Made by a program: the position numbers and the translations under genes. Source: Deltaproteobacteria bacterium (lineage in GTDB: Bacteria; Myxococcota; Kuafuiibacteriia; Kuafuiibacteriales; Kuafuiibacteriaceae). Taken from it: 64,000 nucleotides of DNA. Positions 42,812-53,429 of this stretch are shown here, piece after piece. How positions within the stretch are numbered: position 1 is the stretch's first letter; each line of letters begins with the position of its first letter. The notes under the pieces are model-generated. The model was not told the origin of the DNA. It ran no database searches and saw nothing but the letters and a program-made list of their open reading frames with translations. Location: the NCBI GenBank assembly GCA_020632995.1, contig JACKEN010000001.1, forward strand, positions 652,001 to 716,000, read 5' to 3'.

Positions 42812-43153
42812 GGAGCAAGAACACCTGCAACCGCTGTTCCCCGAGGCCCGCGCTGCGTCTGTTGCCAGACGATCCGGGCGTTGATCGGGGTCACGCCGGT
42901 TCCTGGTCGCTTCAATGGAAGGCAGCGCGGATCCTTCGACCAAAGCGGCGAAAACTGACCAAACGACCTCTCAGCGACGGCGCGCTCTCGGTAGCTGGCA
43001 AAAGCCGATACGTGGTGTCGCGGTGACGTGCGGCGAGCCCTACCTGCGTCAACATACCGCACCCGGTTCTCGTCACACGCAACGCGTCTTGCGCGGCAGC
43101 ATCCCGCCTGGCGCGCGTTGACCCCGTCCCGATCCCGGAGTACCTCCCGCCGA
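42812..43153. promoter_or_regulatory. Divergent intergenic region with GACCAAA direct repeats
   Basis: About 340 bases between the receiver/PilZ gene and the SNF2 gene, less GC-rich in the middle (about 42935-42975). GACCAAA occurs at 42938-42944 and 42957-42963, one repeat per 19 bases on the same DNA face, a candidate operator. No confident -35/-10 pair or small gene is seen. ORFs across it look like GC artefacts. Confidence 0.35.
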
Positions 43154-46100
43154 GTGGCGCAGGCGGACGCATTCCTCAGGGCACGAAGCCTGCAGGAGCT
43201 GGGTGAGCTGGCTCGGGACTTCGGCCTCAACGCCGCGCTGCGGGCCCCGATGCAGCGCGTCCTGGGGGAAGCGCCCATCCCTGGTCGGATGACCCGGGAG
43301 ATCGCCCAGCTCGCCGCCGCGCTCGGCACCGACGACGTGGCCGCGCTCCTGATGGATGGCGAGGCCCTGCTGGCCGCGCCGGCCAAGCGCGGGGTGAAGC
43401 AGAAGCTGTTCGAGCACGCCCGCACGTACCTCTACCAGGCAGCCCAGGCCGAGGACGGCGGCGCAACTCCGCCTGCGCCCCCGCCGTCTCAGCCGACCCG
43501 GGCGTCTGCACCGTCTCCTTCGTCTCGGGCTGACGGCCCACTCCGGGACGAGGCGGCGCTGAGGGCGTGGGCAGCGGCGGAGGGCGTGGGCCCGCTCCTC
43601 GAGCAGACCGCGTTCCGGACCCTCTCGGATGGGCAGCCGGAGCTCTTCCGGGGCTGGACGCCGCCCGAGGTGGCGCGGGCCACCCTGGCCGACGTGCTGT
43701 GCGATCGCGACCTCCTCGAGGGCGGCGACGCGGTGGTGCGGCGCCAGCTGGCCCGGGTGCAGGAGGCGACGTGGGCCTTCCTGCAGGCGGCCGCGAAGGA
43801 CGCGACCAGGGCGGTGGAGGAGGAGGCGGCGCTCCCCTGGCTGAGCGGCGCGGTGCCCGTGGGGCAGGCGCGCCAGGCCCTGGCCGGGGCGCTCCTGGCG
43901 GCCCGGCGCGGGGTGCGCAGCGCGGTGAGCCCGCGCTCGGCCGAGCGGCGGCGGCCGTGGAGCGTCGCGGTGGAGGCGGGGGAGCTCCCCACCGCCACCT
44001 ATCAGGAGGAGGCCGAAAGCCGCCTTGCATTCCCCGTCAAGGTGACGGTGCGGGTGCGCGACGACCAGGGCCTGGAGCTGCGCTCCACCCACTCCGGCAC
44101 CGACGTCGATCCCTACGTGCTGAGCGCCCTCGACGCGCTCCTGGCCCGCGTCTACGACCCCGAGGACCAGAGCCTTGGCCCGCTCCTCGACGCCTTCGCC
44201 CACCCCCCGTGGCTGCGGGGCCTGATGGCGCTCGAGGCGGCGGTCGCCGACCCCGAGGCGGCGGCGCGGGAGGGCGCGCTCGGGTGGTGGCTGGGCTTCG
44301 AGCCCACCCTCGGCGTGCGGCCGGCCCACCTCAAGCTGAAGCGCGACGGCGGCCTGGCCCGGCCGAAGCCGGTGGATCTGTCGGTGGTGCTCGCGGACGA
44401 GGGCCTCGGGCACCAGGACCGGCGGGCGGCGGAGCTCCTCGATCTGGCCGACGTGGCGGCGCGCCGGGCCTCCCAGGACGCCCAGCGGCTCACCGTGCAG
44501 GCGGTGGTGGCCCTCGCCGGGCATCCGCGGATCTTCGTGGGGGACGAGGTCACGCCGATGGCCCTGGTGCGCGGCACCCTCGGCCTCACGGTGGACGCGG
44601 CGCAAGACGGCTTTCACCTCGTGCCCGATCTCGACGGCGTGCCCCTGCCGCTCGGACAGCTCGCACACCACCGCGTGGGGCGCGGCGCGGGCGGTTTGAT
44701 CTACGTCATGGACGAGGCGCGGGTCCTCTTCGACGTGGTGCGCCCGGCCTACGAACGCGCGCTCGCGGTGCTCACCCGCTTCACCACCCCGGTGCCACGG
44801 GAGCAAGAGGGTGAGCTGGTGGCGCGCCTCGCCGCCCTCGCCGCGGTGGGGCCGGTGCGCTTCTCGGCCGCGGTGGCGAGGAGCCGGGTGCCGGCGGCGC
44901 CGCGCCTGGTGCTCCGGCTGACCGGCGACGCGGGCGGGGCGCGGGGCGAGGCGCTGGTCCGCTACTTCCAGAGCGCGCCGCCCCTGGTGCCGGGGGAGGG
45001 CCCGGAGGAGGCGGTGGCGGCCCGCCCGGACCGCACCCTGGTGTTCACGCCCCGAGATCTGGCGTCGGAGCGCGCGTGGGCGGCGTCGGTGCTCGGCGGG
45101 CTGGTGCAGGGGGCGGACGACTTCCGCTTCGAGCTCGCCACCCCCGAGGCGGTGTTCGCGCTCCTCGACGCCGCCCGAGGCGAGGACGGAGTGGAGGTGG
45201 AGTGGGGCGCGCGCCCGTGGCGGGTAGAGCGCGCGGTGACCGAGGACCTGCGGGTGGAGGTGCGGGACCGCCCGGACTGGTTCGGCCTCGAGGGCGGGGT
45301 GGAGGTGGACGGGGCCCGGGTGGCCCTGGCCCTGCTCCTCGACGCGGCCCGGGCCGGCCGGCGCTACGTGCAGGTGGACGACGACGCCTTCGTGGTGCTC
45401 GAGGAGGCGCTCATGGCTCGCCTCGCCGCGGTGGAGCCGCTCGTGCACGAGCGCCGGGGCGAGGCCACGGTGTCCCGGGCCGCCCTGGCCGAGGTGGAGG
45501 CCCTGGGCCAGGCCGCGGGCGAGTTCGAAGCCGGGCAAGGGTTCCGGGCCGCGGTGGCGAAGATGCAGGCCGCCTTGCGCCTCGAGCCCGAGCTCCCGGC
45601 CGGCCTGCAGGCTGACCTGCGCCCCTACCAGCAGGCCGGCTTTCGCTGGATGGCCCGCCTCGCCACCTGGGGCCTGGGGGCGGTGCTGGCCGACGACATG
45701 GGCCTCGGGAAGACGCTGCAGACCCTCGCGGTGCTCCTGTACCGCGCGGCCGAGGGGCCGGCCCTGGTGGTGGCGCCCACCAGCGTCACCTTCAACTGGG
45801 CCCGGGAGGCGGCCCGCTTCACCCCCGGCCTGACCGTCCGCCGCTACCTGGGGGCGGACCGCGCGGCGGCCCTCGCCGAGCTGGGCCCGGGCGACGTGGT
45901 GGTGGTGAGCTACGGCCTCGCGGTGCGGGACGAGGCCGCGTTCTCTTCAGTAGAGTGGGCGAGCATGGTGCTGGACGAGGCCCAGGCGGTGAAGAACGCC
46001 CAGGCCCAGCGCTCGCAAGCCATCCGGCGGATCCCGGCGAAGTGGCGCCTCGCCCTGTCGGGCACCCCGGTCGAGAACCGGCTCTCGGAGCTGTGGTCGC

Positions 46101-47005
46101 TGTTCCGGGTGGTGGAGCCGGGGCTCTTCGGCTCGTGGGAGCGCTTCAAGACCTCCTTCGCCACCCCGATCGAGCGGGACGGCGACGCGGCGCGGGCCGA
46201 GGCCCTGAGCCGGGCGATCCGGCCCTTCGTGCTCCGCCGGACCAAGCGGGCGGTGGCGCCGGAGCTCCCCCCGCGCACCGACGTGGTGGTGGACGTGGTC
46301 CTGAGCGAGCCCGAGCGCGCGCTCTACGAGGACGTGCGCCTCGCCACCCTGGCCCGGCTCGAGGAGGGCACCTCCGAAGAGCCGGCGGGGCAGGGGGGGC
46401 GCTTCCAGGTGCTCGCCGCCCTGACCCGGTTGCGCCAGCTGGCTTGCCACCCGCGCCTCGACGATCCCGCCTCCGAGGTGCCGAGCGCCAAGCTCGCCCG
46501 GGTGATGCACCTGGTGGAGGACCTGTTGGCCGAGGGGCAGCGCGCCCTGGTGTTCAGCCAGTTCACCCAGCACCTCGCGTTGGTGCAGGAGGCCTTGCAG
46601 GCCGCCGGGATCCCGTACCTCCACCTCGACGGGAGCACCCCCGAGGCGGAGCGGGCCCGCCGGGTGGACGCGTTCCAGGCGGGCGAGGCGGCCCTCTTCC
46701 TCATCTCGCTCAAGGCGGGGGGGACCGGGTTGAACCTGACCGCGGCCGACAACGTGATCCTCCTCGATCCATGGTGGAACCCGGCGGTGGAGGACCAGGC
46801 CACCGATCGCGCCCACCGCATCGGCCGGGACGCCCCGGTGACGGTGTACCGCCTGGTGGCCCAGAACACGGTGGAGGACGCGATCTACGCCCTCCACGCC
46901 ACCAAGCGGGCCCTGGTGGGCCAGGTCCTCGACGGCACCGGGGCGGCGGCGGCGATGGACATGGATGAGCTCATGGGCTTGATCCGAGGCGACGCGGGCC
47001 GCTAA
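43154..47005 (+). CDS. SNF2-family DEAD/H-box ATPase (RapA/HepA-like)
   Basis: A protein of 1283 residues. The N-terminal 830 residues are poorly conserved, with an Ala-rich helical start and a strand-rich middle. The SNF2 ATPase starts LRPYQQAGFRWMARL, with Walker A DDMGLGKTLQT (about 847-857), VVVAPTSVTFNW (Ia region), Walker B VLDEAQAVKN, and LSGTPVENRLSELWSLF. The helicase C domain has ALVFSQFTQHL, LKAGGTGLNLTAAD and ATDRAHRIGR. Such bacterial proteins translocate on duplex DNA; roles range from transcription recycling to defence. The start is uncertain: GTG 43154 is chosen, but the frame is open to 43028. Confidence 0.88.
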   Translation: MAQADAFLRARSLQELGELARDFGLNAALRAPMQRVLGEAPIPGRMTREIAQLAAALGTDDVAALLMDGEALLAAPAKRGVKQKLFEHARTYLYQAAQAEDGGATPPAPPPSQPTRASAPSPSSRADGPLRDEAALRAWAAAEGVGPLLEQTAFRTLSDGQPELFRGWTPPEVARATLADVLCDRDLLEGGDAVVRRQLARVQEATWAFLQAAAKDATRAVEEEAALPWLSGAVPVGQARQALAGALLAARRGVRSAVSPRSAERRRPWSVAVEAGELPTATYQEEAESRLAFPVKVTVRVRDDQGLELRSTHSGTDVDPYVLSALDALLARVYDPEDQSLGPLLDAFAHPPWLRGLMALEAAVADPEAAAREGALGWWLGFEPTLGVRPAHLKLKRDGGLARPKPVDLSVVLADEGLGHQDRRAAELLDLADVAARRASQDAQRLTVQAVVALAGHPRIFVGDEVTPMALVRGTLGLTVDAAQDGFHLVPDLDGVPLPLGQLAHHRVGRGAGGLIYVMDEARVLFDVVRPAYERALAVLTRFTTPVPREQEGELVARLAALAAVGPVRFSAAVARSRVPAAPRLVLRLTGDAGGARGEALVRYFQSAPPLVPGEGPEEAVAARPDRTLVFTPRDLASERAWAASVLGGLVQGADDFRFELATPEAVFALLDAARGEDGVEVEWGARPWRVERAVTEDLRVEVRDRPDWFGLEGGVEVDGARVALALLLDAARAGRRYVQVDDDAFVVLEEALMARLAAVEPLVHERRGEATVSRAALAEVEALGQAAGEFEAGQGFRAAVAKMQAALRLEPELPAGLQADLRPYQQAGFRWMARLATWGLGAVLADDMGLGKTLQTLAVLLYRAAEGPALVVAPTSVTFNWAREAARFTPGLTVRRYLGADRAAALAELGPGDVVVVSYGLAVRDEAAFSSVEWASMVLDEAQAVKNAQAQRSQAIRRIPAKWRLALSGTPVENRLSELWSLFRVVEPGLFGSWERFKTSFATPIERDGDAARAEALSRAIRPFVLRRTKRAVAPELPPRTDVVVDVVLSEPERALYEDVRLATLARLEEGTSEEPAGQGGRFQVLAALTRLRQLACHPRLDDPASEVPSAKLARVMHLVEDLLAEGQRALVFSQFTQHLALVQEALQAAGIPYLHLDGSTPEAERARRVDAFQAGEAALFLISLKAGGTGLNLTAADNVILLDPWWNPAVEDQATDRAHRIGRDAPVTVYRLVAQNTVEDAIYALHATKRALVGQVLDGTGAAAAMDMDELMGLIRGDAGR
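44602..44615. repeat. GCAAG-N4-CTTGC-type palindrome, one mismatch
   Basis: GCAAGACGGCTTTC in the SNF2 gene. Further one-mismatch sites in the same gene are at 44015-44028, 45565-45578 and 46434-46447. Confidence 0.4.
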
Positions 47006-47015
47006 CCACCCCGCC

Positions 47016-48110
47016 GTGGATCTGGCGTACCGGCTCTTCGCGCGGCCCTACCTGTTCTCGATGGACGCGGAGCGCGCCCACGTCACCGCCTTGAAGATGG
47101 CGGGGCGGGTGGCCCGATCCCCCGAGCTCTGCCAGCTCGCGGCGGCGCTCTACGCGCCCGCCCCCAGCCCGCGCCTGCGCATGCAGGCCTTCGGCCTCAC
47201 CTTCGACAACCCGGTGGGCCTCGCGGCGGGCCTCGACAAGGACGGCGAGGCCATCGACCTGTGGGCCGCGCTGGGCTTCGGCTTCGTGGAGCTGGGCACG
47301 GTCACCCCCGGCCACGGCCAGCCCGGCAACGAGCCCCCCCGCCTGACCCGGGTGGTGGAGGACCGCGCCATCGTGAACCGGATGGGCTTCAACAACCGCG
47401 GGGCCCCCCACCTCGCCGGGCGCCTCGCCGCGCGCCGCACCCGGATCCCGTGCGGGGCGAACCTGGGCAAGGCCAAGGTGACCCCGCTCGACGAGGCCCC
47501 CGACGACTACGAGGCCACCCTCCGCGCGGTCTGGCCCCACGCCGACTACATCGTGATCAACGTCTCCAGCCCGAACACCCCCGGGCTGCGGGACCTGCAG
47601 GCGGTCGCCGCGCTCGAGCCCCTGGTGGCCCGCGTGGTGGGTACCAATCGCGCGCTGGCGGCGGAGCACGGGCGTAATGTCCCGGTCCTGCTCAAGATCG
47701 CCCCGGATCTTGCCGATTCAGATGTCGACGCCGTGGCGGAGCTCGCCGTGGCGAGCGGATTGGACGGCATCGTGGCCACCAACACCACCCTCCGGCACGA
47801 CCTGTTGTCGCGGAGCGCAGGCATCGAGGGGGGCGTGTCCGGCGTGCCCCTCGCCCCGCGGGCCCTGGAGCTCACCCGGCGCCTGTACCGGCGCCTCGAG
47901 GGGCGGCTCCCCATCGTGGGGGTCGGGGGCATCCGGAGCGCCGAGGACGCGTGGCGCCGGATCCGGGCGGGGGCCACGCTTGTTCAGGTCTACACGGGCT
48001 TGATCTATGAGGGGCCTGGTCTGATCGCTTCGATTGTGGAAGGTCTTGATCAGAGACTCCGCGAGTCCCGGTATGATGGACTGGCGGACGTGGTGGGCGT
48101 GGACGCCTAG
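47016..48110 (+). CDS. pyrD: Dihydroorotate dehydrogenase (quinone), class 2
   Basis: A membrane-associated flavoenzyme of 364 residues oxidising dihydroorotate to orotate with quinone as acceptor. An amphipathic N-terminal extension (LAYRLFARPYLFSMDAERAH) marks class 2. The FMN region includes NPVGLAAGLDKDGEAID and LGTVTPGHGQPGNEPPRLTR. The catalytic serine lies in INVSSPNTPGLRDL (about residues 181-194). IVGVGGIRSAEDAW and LVQVYTGLIYEGP bind phosphate. The GTG start is 10 bases after the SNF2 stop, and MglA follows 21 bases later, so these may be in one transcript. pyrE and pyrH are elsewhere in the window. Confidence 0.95.
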   Translation: MDLAYRLFARPYLFSMDAERAHVTALKMAGRVARSPELCQLAAALYAPAPSPRLRMQAFGLTFDNPVGLAAGLDKDGEAIDLWAALGFGFVELGTVTPGHGQPGNEPPRLTRVVEDRAIVNRMGFNNRGAPHLAGRLAARRTRIPCGANLGKAKVTPLDEAPDDYEATLRAVWPHADYIVINVSSPNTPGLRDLQAVAALEPLVARVVGTNRALAAEHGRNVPVLLKIAPDLADSDVDAVAELAVASGLDGIVATNTTLRHDLLSRSAGIEGGVSGVPLAPRALELTRRLYRRLEGRLPIVGVGGIRSAEDAWRRIRAGATLVQVYTGLIYEGPGLIASIVEGLDQRLRESRYDGLADVVGVDA

Positions 48111-48131
48111 GCGGTCGCAAGAGGAGCGCGC

Positions 48132-48805
48132 GTGCAGTTCAACACCAAGGACCGCGAGATCACCCTCAAGGTCGTCTATTACGGACCCGCGCTCTCCGGG
48201 AAGACGACGAACATCCAGGCGCTGCACGCCCTGATGGACCCGACCGCCAAGGGTCGGCTCATGACCCTGGACACCAAGGGCGACCGCACCCTGTTCTTCG
48301 ATCTGCTCCCCGTCCACTTCAACACCCGCTCGGGCTTCAAGGTGAAGCTGAAGCTCTTCACCGTGCCGGGGCAGGTGATGCACGAGTCCACCCGCCGCAT
48401 CGTCCTCGCGGGCACCGACGCGATCTGCTTCATCGCAGACGGCCAGCGCGACCAGCGGGGGAGCAACAACGAGGCCTACGCCGGGATGCTCCGGAACCTG
48501 CGAGCGAATGGCATCGACGCGGACCGGGTCCCGATCGTCATCCAGTTCAACAAGCTGGACCTGCCGGGCTCGCTGACCCGGCCCGAGATCGAGGACTACG
48601 GGCGCCGCGGGCGGGAGCCGATCTTCGAGGCGCGGGCGATCCGGGGCGAGGGGGTGGTCGAGACGCTGAAGGGCTGCATGGCCCTGTTGTGGGACGCGCT
48701 CAACGCGGAGCACGACTTCGAGCGCAAGCTGGGCATCACCCGGGACGAGTTCATGAACGGGGTGTTCCACGCCCTGCCGACGGCGGGGCGGAGGGAGGCC
48801 GCGCC

Positions 48806-48809
<4 letters not shown>
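48132..48809 (+). CDS. mglA: MglA-like small Ras-type GTPase
   Basis: A small GTPase of 225 residues resembling MglA, the polarity switch of gliding motility in Myxococcus. The P-loop is GPALSGKTTN (18-27), LMTLDTKGDRTLFFDLLPV is the characteristic insert and switch region, LFTVPGQVMHESTRRIVL is the Switch II segment with Thr in place of the usual Asp (as in MglA), and FNKLDLPG is the base-recognition motif. A C-terminal tail of about 30 residues (DEFMNGVFHALPTAGRREAAP) extends beyond canonical MglA. No mglB (the usual GAP partner) is adjacent. The gene overlaps the downstream histidine kinase by 4 bases. A GTG start with AAGAGGAG upstream. Confidence 0.9.
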
Positions 48810-50299
<1,490 letters not shown>

Positions 50300-50316
50300 G
50301 CCCCGCACTTCTGGCC

Positions 50317-50345
50317 TTGCCCCCCTGAGCCGGTGTGGCTAGGGT
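50317..50345 (+). promoter_or_regulatory. pyrH promoter
   Basis: TTGCCC (50317-50322), a 17-base spacer, TAGGGT (50340-50345). Eight bases separate the -10 from the ATG at 50354, predicting a leaderless or nearly leaderless transcript. Confidence 0.6.
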
Positions 50346-50353
50346 CCGCCGCG

Positions 50354-51100
50354 ATGGGCGCAGCGGATGAAGGTCTCAAGTACCGAAGAGTGCTCCTGAA
50401 GCTCTCCGGCGAGGCGTTGCAGGGCGATGGGAAGACCATCAGCCCGGCCATCCTGGGGCGGCTCAGCCAGGAGGTGAAGCAGGCCCACGAGCGTGGGGTC
50501 GAGGTCGCCCTGGTCATCGGGGGCGGCAACATCTTCCGCGGGGTCTCCGCCGCCACCTCGGGCATGGATCGGGCCACCGCCGACTACATGGGCATGCTGG
50601 CCACCTCGATCAACGCCCTGGCCCTGCAGGACGCGATCGAGCGCACCGGGCTCGAGACCCGGGTCCAGAGCGCGATCAAGATGGAGCAGATCGCCGAGCC
50701 GTACATCCGGCGCCGCGCGGTGCGGCACCTGGAGCTCGGGCGGGTGGTGATCTTCGCCGCCGGCACCGGCAACCCGTACTTCACCACCGACACCGCGGCC
50801 TCGCTGCGGGCGATGGAGATCAACGCCCAGGCCATCCTGAAGGCCACGAAGGTGGACGGGGTCTACGACATGGACCCGGTGAAGCACCCCGAGGCGAAGC
50901 GCTACGCACAGGTGAGCTACCTGGACGCCCTCAACAAGGGGCTGAAGGTCATGGACGCCACCGCCATCTCGCTCTGCATGGACAACAAGCTGCCCATCAT
51001 CGTGTTCAGCATGAACGAGGCGGGCAACTTCCAGCGGGTGCTGAACGGCGAGACGGTGGGCACGGTGGTCAACGACGAGCCCACGCGCTACGCGGACTGA
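50354..51100 (+). CDS. pyrH: UMP kinase
   Basis: An enzyme of 248 residues phosphorylating UMP to UDP. It has the amino-acid-kinase fold of bacterial PyrH: RVLLKLSGEALQG (about 12-24), VIGGGNIFRGV (about 55-65), AAGTGNPYFTTDTAA (about 135-149) and ILKATKVDGVYDMDP. Length and sequence order are typical. It heads a run pyrH-frr-uppS-cdsA-rseP-tsaB. In many bacteria rpsB and tsf precede pyrH, whereas here a histidine kinase gene ends 54 bases upstream and a dedicated promoter takes over. Confidence 0.96.
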   Translation: MGAADEGLKYRRVLLKLSGEALQGDGKTISPAILGRLSQEVKQAHERGVEVALVIGGGNIFRGVSAATSGMDRATADYMGMLATSINALALQDAIERTGLETRVQSAIKMEQIAEPYIRRRAVRHLELGRVVIFAAGTGNPYFTTDTAASLRAMEINAQAILKATKVDGVYDMDPVKHPEAKRYAQVSYLDALNKGLKVMDATAISLCMDNKLPIIVFSMNEAGNFQRVLNGETVGTVVNDEPTRYAD

Positions 51101-51151
51101 CGCGAGGCGGGCCGCAGCCCGCCGAGCCCGACGAATCCAAGAGGTGATGTG

Positions 51152-51712
51152 ATGAAGGACGACGTGATCAAGGAGATGAAGTCGAGCGGCGAGTCCGCGA
51201 AGGAGGCCTTGCGCCAGGCCCTGACCCGGATCCGCACCGGCCGCGCCAACCTGTCCATCCTGGACAACATCCGGGTGGAGTACTACGGCAGCAAGTCTCC
51301 CCTGAACCAGGTGGCCACCCTGACCGTGGCGGACCCGCGCCTGATCACCATCAAGCCCTTCGACAAGTCGCTGATGAGCGAGATCGAGAAGGTCCTCCGC
51401 TCCGCCTCCGACCTCGGCATCTCGCCCCAGAACGACGGCGAGAAGATCCTCCTGCCCATCCCGCCCCTCACCGAGGAGCGCAGGAAGGAGTTCACCAAGG
51501 TCGCCAAGGCCAAGGGTGAGGAGGCCAAGGTCTCGGTGCGCAACGCCCGCCGCGACGCGAACGAGATGCTGAAGCAGCTCGAGAAGGACGGCGACCTGCC
51601 CGAGGACGACGCGAAGAAGGGGCAGACCGAGATCCAGAAGCTCACCGACCAGTTCGTGAAGGAGATCGAGGAGCTGGTGGGCAAGAAGGAGAAGGAGATC
51701 ATGGAGGTCTGA
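51152..51712 (+). CDS. frr: Ribosome recycling factor
   Basis: A protein of 186 residues that splits post-termination ribosomes together with EF-G. The sequence is a typical RRF: ALTRIRTGRANLSILDNIRVEYYG, ASDLGISPQNDGEKILLPIPPLTEERR, and a helical C-terminus ending KKEKEIMEV. The ATG at 51152 is chosen over the adjacent in-frame GTG at 51149 because AAGAGG (51139-51144) sits 7 bases upstream. The stop shares a base with the start of uppS. Confidence 0.96.
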   Translation: MKDDVIKEMKSSGESAKEALRQALTRIRTGRANLSILDNIRVEYYGSKSPLNQVATLTVADPRLITIKPFDKSLMSEIEKVLRSASDLGISPQNDGEKILLPIPPLTEERRKEFTKVAKAKGEEAKVSVRNARRDANEMLKQLEKDGDLPEDDAKKGQTEIQKLTDQFVKEIEELVGKKEKEIMEV

Positions 51713-52482
51713 TGGCCGCTGCGTCCCCTGAAGAAGCCGAGCCCACGCTGGGGCCCGGGCTGCTCCCGCGTCACATCGCCATCATCATGGATGGCAATGG
51801 GCGCTGGGCGGAGCAACGTGGCTTGCACCGCTGGGAGGGGCACGCGCGGGGGGCGCGCGCCGTCCGCGAGATCGTCACCACCGCCCGAGAGAACGGCATC
51901 CAGGCCCTGACCCTGTACGCGTTCAGCGTGCAGAACTGGGGCCGGCCCTCGGAAGAGGTGGAGCGCCTGATGACTCTGCTCCTCGACTACCTGGTGGAGG
52001 AGCGGGACACCATCATGGACAACGAGATCCGGCTGGTGGGCATCGGGCAGACCCAGCGCCTGCCTGCCCACGTCCTCAAGCAGCTCCGCTTCCTCGAGGA
52101 GGAGTCGAAGGCCAACGACAAGATGACCCTCACCCTGGCCCTGTCCTACGGGAGCCGCGAGGAGATCGTCGAGGCCTGCCAGAAGCTCGCGCGGGACGTG
52201 GCGGCGGGCGCCCTGGCCCCCGAGGGGATCGACGAGCGGTTGCTCGATCGCTACATGTACACCCGGGAGCTGCCGCCGCTGGATCTGTTGATCCGCACGA
52301 GCGGCGAGCTGCGGCTCTCGAACTTCCTCCTCTGGCAGGCGGCCTACGCCGAGATCGTGGTCACCGACGTCCTGTGGCCGGACTTCGACAAGGCGGAGTT
52401 CTTCTCCTGCATCGACGAGTTCCGGCGGCGCGAGCGCCGCTTCGGCAAGACCGGGGCCCAGGTGACAGAGGAGCTGCTCTGA
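51712..52482 (+). CDS. uppS: Undecaprenyl diphosphate synthase (cis-prenyltransferase)
   Basis: An enzyme of 256 residues making the C55 lipid carrier precursor for peptidoglycan and surface polymers from FPP and IPP. The catalytic Asp27 is in AIIMDGNGRWA, GHARGARAVREI and LTLYAFSVQNWGRP follow, and LIRTSGELRLSNFLLWQAAY near the C-terminus is the IPP-binding signature. The ATG overlaps the frr stop by one base. Its place before cdsA is the usual order. Confidence 0.95.
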   Translation: MAAASPEEAEPTLGPGLLPRHIAIIMDGNGRWAEQRGLHRWEGHARGARAVREIVTTARENGIQALTLYAFSVQNWGRPSEEVERLMTLLLDYLVEERDTIMDNEIRLVGIGQTQRLPAHVLKQLRFLEEESKANDKMTLTLALSYGSREEIVEACQKLARDVAAGALAPEGIDERLLDRYMYTRELPPLDLLIRTSGELRLSNFLLWQAAYAEIVVTDVLWPDFDKAEFFSCIDEFRRRERRFGKTGAQVTEELL

Positions 52483-52483
52483 C

Positions 52484-53314
52484 GTGCTGACCCGGGTCAT
52501 CAGCGCCCTGGTGGCGCTCCCGGTGGTCCTCTTCCTCCTGCATCAGGGCGGGTGGTGGTTCGGGGGGCTCCTCGTCGCGGCCGGCGCGGTGTGCCTGTAC
52601 GAGTTCATGACCATGACCCAGGGCGGCGATCGCGTCGCGGTGGTCGCGATGACCGGGCTCGGGTTCCTCGTCATGCTCGCCATCCTCACCGGGGTGGCGG
52701 CGGGGCCGGCGGCCCCCGGCCTGATCGCGGTGGTGCCGCTCGGGGTGCTCCTGTTCTACGTCTTCCACACCGGCGACATGGCCACCGTGGCCAGCCGGGC
52801 CGGCCTGGCCGGCACCGGGATCCTCTGGGCGGGCGGGCTCCTCGGCGTCACCGGGGCCCTGCGCTCGCTGCCCCAGGGGGAGGGCTGGCTCTACCTGGCC
52901 CTGGTGCTGGCCTGGGGGAGCGACACCGGCGGCTACTTCGCCGGCCGCTTCTTCGGGAAGCACAAGCTCTACGAGAAGGTCAGCCCCAAGAAGACCTGGG
53001 AGGGCTCGGTGGGCGGGGTCATCGCCGCCACCGCGCTGGCCTTCGGCTTTCGCGCCATCGTGGGGCCCGACGTCGAGACCGTGCACCTGCTGATCATGGC
53101 CCCGCTGGGGGCGGCCCTCGGCCAGATCGGCGACCTCACCGAGAGCATGCTGAAGCGCTCGGTGGGGGTGAAGGATTCGGGCAGCATCATGCCCGGCCAC
53201 GGCGGCCTCTTCGACCGGGTCGACGCCCTGATCTTCGTGGGGCCGACCCTGTTCATCTACGCCACCGTGGTGCTGAAGCTCCCCGTGACCTGGCTCACCC
53301 TGGTCGCTGGATGA
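52484..53314 (+). CDS. cdsA: Phosphatidate cytidylyltransferase
   Basis: An integral inner-membrane enzyme of 276 residues converting phosphatidic acid and CTP to CDP-diacylglycerol, the precursor used by PgsA. Seven or eight hydrophobic helices are visible. The CdsA signature lies at the C-terminal side: YEKVSPKKTWEGSVGGV and then KDSGSIMPGHGGLFDRVDAL. A GTG start directly after the uppS stop. In many genomes dxr follows; here 115 bases of non-coding DNA with a promoter come next. Confidence 0.95.
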   Translation: MLTRVISALVALPVVLFLLHQGGWWFGGLLVAAGAVCLYEFMTMTQGGDRVAVVAMTGLGFLVMLAILTGVAAGPAAPGLIAVVPLGVLLFYVFHTGDMATVASRAGLAGTGILWAGGLLGVTGALRSLPQGEGWLYLALVLAWGSDTGGYFAGRFFGKHKLYEKVSPKKTWEGSVGGVIAATALAFGFRAIVGPDVETVHLLIMAPLGAALGQIGDLTESMLKRSVGVKDSGSIMPGHGGLFDRVDALIFVGPTLFIYATVVLKLPVTWLTLVAG

Positions 53315-53373
53315 CTCTGGATGGATCCGGAAGTGGAGGGCACGGTCGGAGTGTTCCGGTCCCAAGCATGACT

Positions 53374-53396
53374 TTGGGGAGTAGGTTTCTGTACAC
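53374..53396 (+). promoter_or_regulatory. Possible rseP promoter
   Basis: TACACT (53391-53396), directly preceded by TG, resembles a -10. A weak TGACTT lies 17 bases upstream. Unlike most genes here it would leave a leader of about 27 bases with a GGAGGA ribosome site before the GTG. Confidence 0.35.
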
Positions 53397-53429
53397 TGCG
53401 CGGAGCGCCCCTCGGGCGCGGAGGACACC

